A DNA stretch of 60,960 nucleotides. Origin: Bradyrhizobiaceae bacterium (GTDB lineage: Bacteria; Pseudomonadota; Alphaproteobacteria; Rhizobiales; Xanthobacteraceae). Positions 1 to 7,447 of this stretch are shown one piece after another. The stretch spans positions 1 to 60,960 of the forward strand of contig CANKHA010000015.1 in assembly GCA_947481685.1 (NCBI GenBank), given 5' to 3'. The notes under the pieces were generated by a model. It was not told where the DNA came from and made no database searches. It saw nothing but the letters and a program-made list of their open reading frames with translations. Position 1 is the stretch's first letter; each line of letters opens with the position of its first letter. Made by a program: the position numbers and the translations under genes.

Positions 1-149
1 ACCGCGTAGAACACGCGGGTGTCCGGCAACGCCTTCGCGAAGTTGGTGTAGTTGTCGCGCACGATCTCAAGATCGACCACGAGGCAGGCCTCGGTGTCCT
101 GGCCCGCTTCACGGCGGGTGCGCAGAAATTCACGGATACGCGCGGTCAT
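1..149 (-). CDS. Ornithine/lysine decarboxylase, N-terminal fragment (runs off the window)
   Basis: The first 49 codons of a minus-strand gene are visible, starting with ATG at 149. The translation opens MTARIREFLRTRR and continues through a CLVVDLEIV segment to RVFYAV at the window edge. This is the N-terminus of fold-type III PLP decarboxylases of the alphaproteobacterial ornithine/lysine decarboxylase type, in which the PLP lysine follows FYAV as FYAVKAN. The enzyme makes putrescine (or cadaverine) in the cytoplasm. The active site lies outside the window, so substrate preference cannot be judged. The long leader upstream, with a probable speF-type RNA, supports the ornithine decarboxylase reading. 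Confidence 0.85.
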   Translation of the reverse strand, partial: MTARIREFLRTRREAGQDTEACLVVDLEIVRDNYTNFAKALPDTRVFYA

Positions 150-329
150 AAGCGCATTCCCCATGTCAGGCGGCAAAGCCGCAAGGTTGAGCCTATGGAT
201 GCGGTTCATCAGGGACGACGGAAAAACCGCCGGAGCCCGGACAAACACATCCGATTAATGCTGCCTTGGTCCGAATGGGGTTTCCCATCCGCACGGCCGG
301 CAAAGAAGGACAAGCCTTTTCAGTGATCC

Positions 330-500
330 GGCATTCGCGCCGGCACTACCAAAAAAGCCCGCTCCGTCGTTGCTTTAAGTCGCGTCCCCCGCTGAGAACG
401 GAGTTCACCGGTTTCGCTTCCGGCTGCCGGTCAGATAACTTGAAGAGCTCTCGCTCCCCAGGCGGCTGTCAGGCCTCTTATCCTGATACCTACCGACCGA
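330..500 (-). promoter_or_regulatory. Probable speF-type leader RNA upstream of the decarboxylase
   Basis: The decarboxylase gene has about 530 bases of upstream DNA with no convincing gene. Read on the minus strand it holds compact hairpins. GAGC-GAGA-GCTC lies at 445-456. A stem of CTCCGT (362-367) with ACGGAG (398-403) is followed directly by GCGGGC and six Ts (351-356), as in an intrinsic terminator or attenuator. A further GCCGG/CCGGC hairpin lies at 328-343. The speF motif (Corbino et al. 2005) is a structured RNA found upstream of ornithine decarboxylase genes in alphaproteobacteria, so context and structure agree. I could not compare it with the covariance model, and the limits are approximate. 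The remainder (150-330 and 500-660) shows nothing I can name. Confidence 0.5.
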
Positions 501-680
501 CACGCGACCACAGGCACGTGCGAAATTGGGCAACAGCGGAGATAATCTTTTCTGCAGCGAATGCAAGAATTATTTTGCCCTGGCGCCGCGCGCTAGCCGA
601 GTAGTTAACAGCGGAGTGCTGGAAATTGCCGCGCGCCTTCCTATGTGAGCGCTCGCGACGTTGTGCTGGAGGGAACTGAC

Positions 681-929
681 ATGATCTACATTCTCGCCGC
701 TTTGCTGCCGCCGCGCGGCCTGCTGCTCAACGGCCAGCCGTTCTCGGCGATCTTCAATCTGGTGCTGATTGTGCCGTGCCTGCTGCTCGGTCTGATCTTC
801 CCGCTGCTGTGGCTGGTGCCGTCGCTGCACGCCATCGTCGCCGTCCACATGCGCCGCGAGGATCGCAAGCACCGCGAGATCGTGGACGCGATCGAGAAGC
901 ACGGCCCGCCGCCGTGGTTTCTGCGCTGA
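681..929 (+). CDS. Small Pmp3/YqaE-like membrane protein
   Basis: An 82-residue protein starts at ATG 681, where GGAGGG (668-673) gives a well-placed ribosome binding site; an earlier in-frame start has none. It opens MIYILAALLPPRGLLLNG, has a second hydrophobic stretch at about residues 20-50 ending in PSLHAIVAVH, and closes with a charged tail. The early ILAxLLPPxG motif and two short membrane helices resemble the Pmp3/UPF0057 family of small stress-linked inner-membrane proteins, although the tail is longer than usual. It is a single gene followed by a strong terminator. The family call is by motif only. Confidence 0.7.
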   Translation: MIYILAALLPPRGLLLNGQPFSAIFNLVLIVPCLLLGLIFPLLWLVPSLHAIVAVHMRREDRKHREIVDAIEKHGPPPWFLR

Positions 930-950
930 CCTAAACGGCCGCCCAAAAGA

Positions 951-983
951 AAACGGCGCTTCGTCAGGGACGAAGCGCCGTTT
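951..983. terminator. Bidirectional intrinsic terminator
   Basis: A perfect 15-bp inverted repeat (AAACGGCGCTTCGTC at 951-965, complement at 969-983) has a 3-base loop and A/T ends on both sides. It sits between two convergent genes, the Pmp3-like gene (+) and the OmpA-family gene (-), and can serve both. Confidence 0.85.
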
Positions 984-1002
984 CTACGTCAGCCTGTAAG
1001 GC

Positions 1003-2688
1003 TTACTGCGGCATTGGCTCGCCCTGCTGGGGCTGGCCGCCTTTGCCGGCCAGCAGCGGAGCAATATTGCGGATGGTGACGCGCCGGTTGGCCTCTTCCG
1101 GCCCATCGGTCGGCACCTTGAGGTCCTGCTCGCCATAGCCCTGGGTCGAGAGGTTTTCCGCCGGCACGCCGAACTGCTCGGTGAGCGCCACCGCCACGGC
1201 TTCCGCGCGGCGATCGGACAGCGACAGGTTGTCGTTCTCGTCGCCGACGGCGTCGGTATAGCCCTCGACCAGGAACACCACCTGCGGGTTCTGCTCGATG
1301 CCGCGGTTCATGGCGTCAGCAATCGGCCCCAGCTTGTCGATCTGGTCGGGCGTCAGTTCCCAGGAGCCGCTGTCGAACGTCACGCTGTCGATGTCGATTC
1401 GGGGCATGCGGTCGCGCAGCGTGGGGCTGTAGCGGATTTCGTCAAGCGAATAGGCGCGCTCGATATTGTCCACCGGCGGTCCCATCAGGGTGTCGTAGAG
1501 CAGTGCCGGGGGCGCATCGCGATAGGCCACGATGTAGCGGTCGCGCGGGATGCGGATACGCGGCGGCGGCAGAACGATGAAGAAGCCTCCGACGCGCGGG
1601 CGGTTGTTGATCAGAATGATCTCGCGGCCATTCGGCAGAATGATCGAGCGCCGCAGCAGGAAGCCGTTGCGGTCGGTCAATGTGACGACCTTCTGACCGC
1701 CGGGACGGACGATGATGGTGCGGTTGTCGGCGCCGGCCTTTTGAACGCTGACGTTTACCGCGCCGACCCGGAACCGATTTGCTTCGTCGTGGCGGATGAT
1801 GGTCTTGTTGCCTTCCTTGACGATGGTGCGATCGGCCTCCCTGATGACGGTCTTGTTGCCTTCCCTTGCCGTCGTCCGCTCGGTTTTCAGGTCATTAACG
1901 TTGGTAACGGTCTTGCCGGTGGACGTTTGCACGGCCACGCCCTTCCCGGCGCCGCCCGACACGATCGGCTTGTTGTTGTCCTGAGACCGGACAACGTTGT
2001 TAGCCGGCTGGTTGGGAGTGGTCGCGTTGCCGGGGTTATTGCGGTTGTTGTTATCCGCATTGCCCCTGTTGTTGCGATTGTTGTTATTGGAGTTGTTGTC
2101 GTTGTTGTTGCGATTGTTGTTATTGGCATTGCCGCGGTTGTTGTTGCCAGCATTGCCCTTGTTGTTGTCGTTGTTGTTCTGCGTATTCGTCACGGGCGGT
2201 GGCGGTGGCGGAGACTGGGTCGTCGTCGGCGTAGTGGTATTGCCGGTATTGGCATTGTTGTTTCGGTTATTATTACCGGTGTTTTGGTTGTTTTGATTGT
2301 TCCGGTTGTTGTTACCGGTGTTTTGATTGTTTCGGTTATTGTTGTTGTTACCGGTATTATTTTGGTTGCGGTTGTTCTGATTGCCCGTGGATGGCTTGTT
2401 ATCATTGTTGTTGTTCGAGCGCGTCCCGGCCGGCGGCGGTGGCGGCGAGTTCTGCGTATTCTGCTTGTTGTTCTGGCGATTGTCCTGCCGCTGCTGCTGC
2501 CGCTGGTCCTGGCGCTGCTGCTGCTTGGTCTTGTCGTCCGGGGCCACGGCCTGGGCGAGCACAATGGGAGCCTGCGTGGCATCGGTCGATGCGGGCAGGC
2601 CCGCGATGTTGCCGGCCTGCGCTGATCCCAGTCCGGCGAGGCCGGAGAGGACGGTGCTTGCCATCAGCAAACGCCAGAACTTTGTCAT
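1003..2688 (-). CDS. OmpA-family outer-membrane protein with long Asn-rich linker
   Basis: A 561-residue exported protein. A signal peptide ends at about AQA-25. Residues about 55-240 are a low-complexity tract of Asn with Arg, Gly, Gln and Thr, broken by two short proline runs. Residues about 260-430 hold repeated KTxIREADRTI-like strands and an R/I-rich region. Residues about 430-545 are a C-terminal OmpA domain, with the VEGYTDAVG and LSDRRAEAV motifs that bind peptidoglycan. It probably anchors the outer membrane to the wall. Rhizobial relatives with Asn/Gln-rich linkers are known, but the role of the linker is not. A perfect 14-bp palindrome lies in its promoter region. Confidence 0.85.
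   Translation of the reverse strand: MTKFWRLLMASTVLSGLAGLGSAQAGNIAGLPASTDATQAPIVLAQAVAPDDKTKQQQRQDQRQQQRQDNRQNNKQNTQNSPPPPPAGTRSNNNNDNKPSTGNQNNRNQNNTGNNNNNRNNQNTGNNNRNNQNNQNTGNNNRNNNANTGNTTTPTTTQSPPPPPPVTNTQNNNDNNKGNAGNNNRGNANNNNRNNNDNNSNNNNRNNRGNADNNNRNNPGNATTPNQPANNVVRSQDNNKPIVSGGAGKGVAVQTSTGKTVTNVNDLKTERTTAREGNKTVIREADRTIVKEGNKTIIRHDEANRFRVGAVNVSVQKAGADNRTIIVRPGGQKVVTLTDRNGFLLRRSIILPNGREIILINNRPRVGGFFIVLPPPRIRIPRDRYIVAYRDAPPALLYDTLMGPPVDNIERAYSLDEIRYSPTLRDRMPRIDIDSVTFDSGSWELTPDQIDKLGPIADAMNRGIEQNPQVVFLVEGYTDAVGDENDNLSLSDRRAEAVAVALTEQFGVPAENLSTQGYGEQDLKVPTDGPEEANRRVTIRNIAPLLAGKGGQPQQGEPMPQ
2030..2400 (-). repeat. Asn-codon low-complexity tract inside the OmpA-family gene
   Basis: About 370 bases are built mainly from AAC/AAT codons read on the minus strand, giving repeated N-N-R-N-N-Q-N patterns. 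The local drop in GC and the repeats come from coding low complexity. Spacing is irregular and there are no unique spacers, so this is not an array. Confidence 0.8.
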
Positions 2689-2774
2689 CTTAAATCCTAT
2701 TTGTGAGAGTCAGAACCAAAGGGTTGTAGAAGCCGTGCAATGAACGGCCGATGAACCGAAATAAACGTGCGAGC

Positions 2775-2788
2775 GCAACTATAGTTGC
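2775..2788. promoter_or_regulatory. Perfect 14-bp palindrome upstream of the OmpA-family gene
   Basis: GCAACTATAGTTGC is perfectly self-complementary. It lies 87 bases upstream of the OmpA-family start and about 135 bases upstream of the divergent IclR start. Its position and AT-rich core fit a dimeric repressor or activator site. I do not recognise the cognate regulator. Confidence 0.4.
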
Positions 2789-2876
2789 ATCGATTTTGCG
2801 GCTGGTTGCCGCAGAACGAAATCTGGTTTCGCAATGGGGCGGTTTGTTGACCCCGGCAAACGACCCGCCTAAATTC

Positions 2877-2902
2877 CGGAACGCCGTTCGGCGCAGCGGA
2901 AT
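2877..2902. promoter_or_regulatory. Candidate three-half-site IclR-type operator at the regulator gene
   Basis: The arrangement is CGGAAC-GCC-GTTCGG-N5-CGGAAT, that is three half-sites with 3- and 5-base spacers. It ends 20 bases before the IclR start codon. The reverse complement of 6280-6305, in the oxygenase/ferredoxin intergenic region, has the same order, the same spacings and the same GCC spacer. A palindrome plus one extra half-site is the operator architecture described for the IclR-family regulators PobR and PcaU. Autoregulation is inferred. Confidence 0.6.
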
Positions 2903-2922
2903 ACCACGCGGATCGGCCTATC

Positions 2923-3756
2923 ATGGATAAAAAGAAGACCAGCGGCAAATCCGAGGCGGGCTCGAAAGAGAAGCGTTTGTCGTCCGTTGGCACGGCGATT
3001 CAGCTGCTGAAGGCGTTTTCGGAAGAACAGGTCGATATCGGGATTAGCGAATTGTCGCGTCGGCTGGGTGTCGCAAAGAGCACCGTGCATCGGTTGGCTG
3101 CCACCCTCGCCGCGGAAGGGTTGCTGGAGCAGGACCGGGAAAGCGAAAAATACCGGCTAGGGATAGCGCTCTTCCGTCTTGGCGCTTTGGTGCGCCGCCG
3201 CATGGATATTTCCAGCCAGGGACGGCCGTATCTCTACGCCTTGCGCGAGAAGACCAACGAGACCGTGCATCTGGCGATCCTCGACGGCACCGAGATTATG
3301 TACGTTTATAATCTGGAGAGCACGCAGGCGATCCGCATGCGGTCGGATCTTGGCGTGCGCAAGCCGGCTTATTGCACGGCAGAAGGCCAGGCGATCCTGG
3401 CCTTTCAGCCGCAGACGGTGGTCGATGCGGTGATCGCGCAGGGCCTGGTCGCGCGCACCCCGCAAACCATCACGGACCCGGCCAAGCTCATCAAGGCACT
3501 GGCGATCGTGCGGCAGCGCGGTTGCGCGGTGGAAGACGAAGAAAGCGAAATCGGCATGCGCGGCATTTCCGCACCGATCCATAATGATGCGGGTGAGGTG
3601 GTTGCCTCCGTTGGCATTGCGGGACCGGTGACCCGGCTGTCGAAGAAGGCGGTTTCGTCCTTCATCCCGCATGTCATTGAAACGGCCGATCTCGTGTCCA
3701 GCCGGCTCGGTTACCGGCCGCCCGCGGGATTTGCATCGGAGAAAACCGTTATCTGA
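2923..3756 (+). CDS. IclR-family transcriptional regulator
   Basis: A 277-residue protein. Residues about 22-85 form the winged helix-turn-helix, with AIQLLKAF, ISELSRRLGVAKSTVHR and a following wing. Residues about 100-265 form the IclR effector domain, with AYCTAEGQAILAF and the closing GMRGISAPI and VASVGIAGP motifs. IclR proteins bind small organic acids or aromatics and control nearby catabolic genes. The neighbouring VOC, Rieske and cupin genes are the likely targets, and a matching three-half-site motif lies both here and in the Rieske promoter. The start at 2923 has only a weak ribosome binding site. The effector is unknown. Confidence 0.9.
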   Translation: MDKKKTSGKSEAGSKEKRLSSVGTAIQLLKAFSEEQVDIGISELSRRLGVAKSTVHRLAATLAAEGLLEQDRESEKYRLGIALFRLGALVRRRMDISSQGRPYLYALREKTNETVHLAILDGTEIMYVYNLESTQAIRMRSDLGVRKPAYCTAEGQAILAFQPQTVVDAVIAQGLVARTPQTITDPAKLIKALAIVRQRGCAVEDEESEIGMRGISAPIHNDAGEVVASVGIAGPVTRLSKKAVSSFIPHVIETADLVSSRLGYRPPAGFASEKTVI

Positions 3757-3809
3757 CGGGCGCCTTCGGTATGCCGCGCCAATCCAAAAATCAGCGTAGG
3801 GAGAAGTAA

Positions 3810-4283
3810 ATGGCAAAAAAACACGAAGGCGACATAGCGCTGGCGGAACGCAGCGCGGGCGATCTCACCATCAACACCACCGGCCTCTTGCATTTCTCAA
3901 TCTCCGTGCGGGATCATGTGAAGGCTGCGGAATGGTATCGCGACGTGGTCGGCTGCAGGATTGCCCGGGTCAACGACCACTTTGCCTTTATGCAATGCGG
4001 CAAGGACTATTTCGTGCTCGTGAAGGTGAAGGATCACGTCGAGCCGAATGTGCGCGGCGATACCCAGTTCCACTATGCCTTCATGGTGACACCGCCCGAT
4101 TTCGACAGGGCGATGGAAATCATCAAGAAGCGCGATATCGAGATCGCGAAATACGAAGATTTCAACGAGGGCGATCCGAACCGCCGCGGCGGACGCACGT
4201 TCCCCGGACGTCACGTCTATTTCTACGATGCCGACATGAACTGCGTGGAAATCATCGACCTGCAGCCGGACGGCCTGCCGTAG
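3810..4283 (+). CDS. VOC-superfamily protein (glyoxalase/extradiol dioxygenase fold)
   Basis: A 157-residue protein starting 53 bases after the IclR gene, with the site GGGAGAAG 4 bases before ATG. It is one VOC module pair: LHFSISVRDHVKAAEWYRDV near residue 30, FHYAFMV near 88, and a closing YFYDADMNCVEIID. The His near residue 31, the His near 88 and the Glu near 150 match the usual metal ligands. The superfamily includes glyoxalases, ring-cleavage dioxygenases and epimerases. With the Rieske oxygenase and cupins it could act on a ring-oxidation product, but the reaction cannot be read from sequence. Confidence 0.85.
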   Translation: MAKKHEGDIALAERSAGDLTINTTGLLHFSISVRDHVKAAEWYRDVVGCRIARVNDHFAFMQCGKDYFVLVKVKDHVEPNVRGDTQFHYAFMVTPPDFDRAMEIIKKRDIEIAKYEDFNEGDPNRRGGRTFPGRHVYFYDADMNCVEIIDLQPDGLP

Positions 4284-4290
4284 CGCCTGC

Positions 4291-4803
4291 TCAGGCGCGC
4301 AGCGCCGTCAGCATCGACTCGATATAGTCGTCGTCATCCGCGACCACGAGCATCGAAACGTAGGGCCGCAAGTGAAGAAGAGTATCCGACAGCGCGGTAT
4401 CGCTGGAGGATTTGCGGTCCAGGATCAGCGCGGTGGTCTGCACGCGCTTCGCCGCGCAGGCTTCACCGATGACCGAAGCGGCCTCGGCCTTTTCCCCCGC
4501 CGTCGCCACCATGACCACCAGATCGGCGGTGTTGACCTCATCCATCAGCTTGATGGTGCGGCCGGCGATGTCGTTAAGCCATGCCTTCATCGACCAGTCG
4601 GCGCCGGCTTGCGGCGGGCTGTCGAAATGGACCGAAGCGAAGAAGGAAGCCTTGTTCCACTTGCTTTCGGCGAGTTTCTTGACGACCTCCTCGCTGCGCT
4701 TGTCGAGGGCGATGACCTTGATGGCGCGGGGCTTGGAATTGGGAGCGCTGATGCGGAATTTGGCCTCTTCCGCCGTCGTCATCCGCGAGCTTTCGCTTTG
4801 CAT
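4291..4803 (-). CDS. Conserved protein of unknown function in the Rieske operon
   Basis: A 170-residue soluble protein. It alternates predicted strands and helices (IKVIALD near residue 30, ADLVVMVATAG near 95, VQTTALIL near 120, VSMLVVADDDDYI near 155), a Rossmann-like pattern without a clear GxGxxG. It has no signal peptide or membrane segment. The start at 4803 is favoured by TTGGAG 8 bases upstream. It lies 73 bases downstream of the Rieske oxygenase on the same strand, with an 8-bp GC hairpin (4828-4857) between them, and so is probably co-transcribed. I do not recognise the family; a chaperone, sensor or accessory role is possible. Confidence 0.75.
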   Translation of the reverse strand: MQSESSRMTTAEEAKFRISAPNSKPRAIKVIALDKRSEEVVKKLAESKWNKASFFASVHFDSPPQAGADWSMKAWLNDIAGRTIKLMDEVNTADLVVMVATAGEKAEAASVIGEACAAKRVQTTALILDRKSSSDTALSDTLLHLRPYVSMLVVADDDDYIESMLTALRA

Positions 4804-4876
4804 TCGTCACTCCAATTCATCGCTATCCGGCGGGCATCATAACGAAGACGCCCGCCGTCACAAACCAAGGTCTGCA

Positions 4877-6166
4877 TTACACCGAGGCGTGGCCGATGCC
4901 TTTGCGGACCTTGAGCTCTTCCCTGGCGCCTTCCTTGAACGGCTGCTCCGGTGGCAGCACGATCGAGGCTGAACGCACGTGGTGATGCGCCGGATCGACG
5001 CCGGGCGGCACGGTGCCCTTGTCCGCCAAAGCCTTGGACGCGCGGATCAGACGATGCCGCGCCATGATGATGCCGTTGTCCGTCGAGACCAGGTTTTCCT
5101 TGGTGCGATCGATGATCGGTCCCATGCTTTCCTGCAACGACGAATCCTGGATGGCGATCCCTTCCACACCGCTGTAGGTGCGGCCTGCCTTCTGAGCCTC
5201 CCGGTTCATCAGGTAGTCGTTTTCCTTGTTCGCCGTCGGAATGAAGTTGGTGCCTGGAATCGTCGCCGCATGGACCCCAAAGCCTTCAATCATCGCGTTG
5301 CGTTCGACATCCGTCAGCGGTCGGTTGACGTGATAGTCGAAGCTGAAGGCCCAGCAGTTCTCGTCATCGATCGGGATCCAGAAATGCCCGTGCACCGGAT
5401 GGTCGCCGCGCGGCGGCACCATCGTGAAGCTCGGCATCACCCAAGGCGTGATGCGCCAGTAATATTTGCCGTCTTCGGCGTTGCGGCGTGCGCCGATATA
5501 GAGGCCGCCTTCGCTCTCGACCACTTCGAACACCGGCCGGGTGTCGCCGAGGTTGTACTTGTTCCCCTTGGCCCCCTTGAACAGTGGATCGGATTCGAGG
5601 TCACCGCTGTGCAGGAACGAAACGTGACTGGAGTCGATGCCGCCTTCCAGCGCCTGTAGCCAGTTCGATTCCTGGAAGCGCTTGGACATGAAAGTGTGGC
5701 TTTCCGGGACCAGCGCGAATTCCCATTCCGGCATCGGCGGTTGCTTCTCCGGTGGACCCATATATGTCCACAGCGCGGGCCCGACCTTCACCAGCGGGTA
5801 ATTCTTCAGCTTGATCTTCTGGCAGAAGCCGCTTTCAGGCGCCTCCGATGGCACGTCGATGCATTGGCCTTCGGTGTTATATTTCCAGCCGTGGTACGGG
5901 CAGCGCAGCCCGTTCTCTTCGTTGCGGCCGAACCACAGCGAAACGCCGCGGTGGGCACAGAATTCGTCGATCAGGCCGTATTTGCCCGCAGTGTCGCGGA
6001 ACGCCAGCAGGCGCTCGGACAGAAGCTTGATCCGCACCGGCGGGCACTCATTCTGTGGCAGTTCCTCCGCCAGCATCACTGGAATCCAGTAGCTGCGGAA
6101 CAGTTCGCCCATCTGAGTACCGGGGCCAGTGCGGGTGACCAGTTCGTTTTGCTCTTTGCGAAGCAC
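4877..6166 (-). CDS. Rieske non-haem iron aromatic oxygenase, phthalate dioxygenase-like
   Basis: A 429-residue oxygenase component. The GTG at 6166 is chosen because GAGGAGG lies 6 bases upstream; the reading frame stays open for 35 more codons without a site. Rieske cluster ligands are C70-x-H72 (FCAHRG) and C89-x2-H92 (CPYHGW). The catalytic iron site is D178-x2-H181-x4-H186 (GGIDSSHVSFLH). Length and motifs fit the single-subunit phthalate 4,5-dioxygenase/LigX type. The partner ferredoxin is probably the divergent gene at 6357. No reductase gene is nearby. The substrate is unknown, presumably an aromatic acid. Confidence 0.88.
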   Translation of the reverse strand: MLRKEQNELVTRTGPGTQMGELFRSYWIPVMLAEELPQNECPPVRIKLLSERLLAFRDTAGKYGLIDEFCAHRGVSLWFGRNEENGLRCPYHGWKYNTEGQCIDVPSEAPESGFCQKIKLKNYPLVKVGPALWTYMGPPEKQPPMPEWEFALVPESHTFMSKRFQESNWLQALEGGIDSSHVSFLHSGDLESDPLFKGAKGNKYNLGDTRPVFEVVESEGGLYIGARRNAEDGKYYWRITPWVMPSFTMVPPRGDHPVHGHFWIPIDDENCWAFSFDYHVNRPLTDVERNAMIEGFGVHAATIPGTNFIPTANKENDYLMNREAQKAGRTYSGVEGIAIQDSSLQESMGPIIDRTKENLVSTDNGIIMARHRLIRASKALADKGTVPPGVDPAHHHVRSASIVLPPEQPFKEGAREELKVRKGIGHASV

Positions 6167-6279
6167 AGCGTCCTCCTCAGACGGCCGCGTGGCGCGGCGG
6201 GAAATACAGTGGGAGCGCCGACAGTGGTTGAAAAGCGGGGTTGACCCTGCTTCAAAGCTATGGGAAACCATCTCCCGGC

Positions 6280-6305
6280 GTTCCGTTATACGGAACGGCG
6301 TTCCG
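6280..6305. promoter_or_regulatory. Candidate IclR-type operator in the divergent oxygenase/ferredoxin promoter
   Basis: GTTCCG (6280-6285), five bases, CGGAAC (6291-6296), GGC, GTTCCG (6300-6305). The first two arms form a perfect palindrome and the third repeats the first. Its reverse complement has the same layout as the motif at 2877-2902 in front of the IclR gene. It lies midway between the oxygenase start (6166) and the ferredoxin start (6357), so one bound regulator could control both. Confidence 0.65.
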
Positions 6306-6356
6306 AAAACGAATAAAGTCTTTTACACCCGTTCCAAAGCAGCAATCAAGAGCATC

Positions 6357-6662
6357 ATGTCCAAAATAGAACTCTGTAGCGTCGATGAAGTTGCAGAAGG
6401 CGAGGCCATACGGGTTGAAACCGAGGGTCTTGCGCTGGCTGTGTTTAATCTCAACGGCCAATTTTATGTCACCGACGACCTTTGCACCCACGGCCCCGGC
6501 CTGCTGCACGAGGGCTATATCGACGGCGACATCGTGGAATGCAATTTCCACAACGGCTCGTTCAACATCAAAACCGGCGAGGTGGTCGATCCGCCCTGCA
6601 TGATTCCGGTAAAGACCTATCCAACGTCGGTCGAAGGCGGAAAAGTGTTCGTCGAACACTGA
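6357..6662 (+). CDS. Rieske [2Fe-2S] ferredoxin of an aromatic oxygenase
   Basis: A 101-residue ferredoxin starting at ATG 6357; the frame is open upstream, but only this start gives a normal family N-terminus (MSKIELCSVDEVAEG). Cluster ligands are C43-x-H45 (CTHGPG) and C62-x2-H65 (CNFHNG), the biphenyl/naphthalene dioxygenase ferredoxin pattern. It should carry electrons from a reductase encoded elsewhere to the oxygenase transcribed in the opposite direction. It shares the candidate operator at 6280-6305 and is followed by two cupin genes on the same strand. Confidence 0.88.
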   Translation: MSKIELCSVDEVAEGEAIRVETEGLALAVFNLNGQFYVTDDLCTHGPGLLHEGYIDGDIVECNFHNGSFNIKTGEVVDPPCMIPVKTYPTSVEGGKVFVEH

Positions 6663-6823
6663 TCGGTTGCGCGCGGCCCTTGCAGGGGTGCCCAACTTTT
6701 TCGGCGGTGCATTTCACGCGGTGCTTCGCTAGATTGCGCGCCAATCCGGCGCGCAAGCCGCGCCGGTCCGCAAAAACAAGCGAGCCCTTATGGGCCGTTC
6801 TTCACGCAGGGAGCGATCACACG

Positions 6824-7429
6824 ATGACAGGCCTCTACGACAAGACAGCCGCCGCGCCTGGTCCCGGTCACAACAAGCCGAGCCACGACGAGTCATTGCC
6901 AGGTTCCGAGAAGTGGGACCGCTGGGCCAAGAAGCGCATCTTCGTGCGCGAGCTCGCGGGCAGCTATAGCGATCTCTACAAGTCGCTGATGGATGCGCCG
7001 CGAATCTATCCGGCGAAAAAAAGCGAGTGGAAGGGCGGGCCTGAGCTTTATGGCAAGCACATCATCAGTCCCCAGCACGCCAATGTCGCGCAATCGATCG
7101 AGACTCATATCGAAGTCTATGCACCGGGCGCCTACGGCCAGAAGCACGGGCATCTCAACAGCGCGGTGTTCTACGTCATCAAGGGCCGCGGCCATGATAT
7201 TCACGATGGACGGCATATTCCGTGGAAGGCCGGCGACGTCATGATCGTTGAGAATGGCTGCGTGCATCAGCATTTCAACGATGACGAAAACAACGAATGC
7301 CTGCTCCTGGTGTTCAAGGCTAAGCCGCTTTTCCACTTCATGAACCTGGTGTTCCAGAAGATCGTGTCCTTCCCGCCGACCACTCCGCGCAAGGGCAACG
7401 AAAACTTCCAGCCGCCATCCGATCTCTAA
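6824..7429 (+). CDS. Cupin-domain protein, possible ring-modifying or regulatory enzyme
   Basis: A 201-residue protein from ATG 6824, with GGGAG about 10 bases upstream. One cupin barrel covers about residues 90-175. Motif 1 reads GQKHGHLNSAVFYVIKG, with two His but no Glu at the usual third-ligand position; motif 2 reads GDVMIVENGCVHQHF. The missing Glu suggests altered metal binding. It is followed after 18 bases by a second cupin with a complete motif. The 161-base gap after the ferredoxin holds a GCGCGCC/GGCGCGC hairpin (6736-6754). The substrate is not evident. Confidence 0.8.
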   Translation: MTGLYDKTAAAPGPGHNKPSHDESLPGSEKWDRWAKKRIFVRELAGSYSDLYKSLMDAPRIYPAKKSEWKGGPELYGKHIISPQHANVAQSIETHIEVYAPGAYGQKHGHLNSAVFYVIKGRGHDIHDGRHIPWKAGDVMIVENGCVHQHFNDDENNECLLLVFKAKPLFHFMNLVFQKIVSFPPTTPRKGNENFQPPSDL

Positions 7430-7447
7430 GCGAGGGAAAAATAAATC

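Noticed and set aside
2030-2400. Short repeats resembling a repeat array
   Set aside because: They are coding low-complexity Asn repeats with irregular spacing and no distinct spacers; not a CRISPR.
1741-2625. Long plus-strand frame (294 codons) opposite the OmpA-family gene
   Set aside because: It is an antisense shadow of the Asn-rich tract: the product is a run of Val/Ile/Leu from reversed AAC codons, with no family match.
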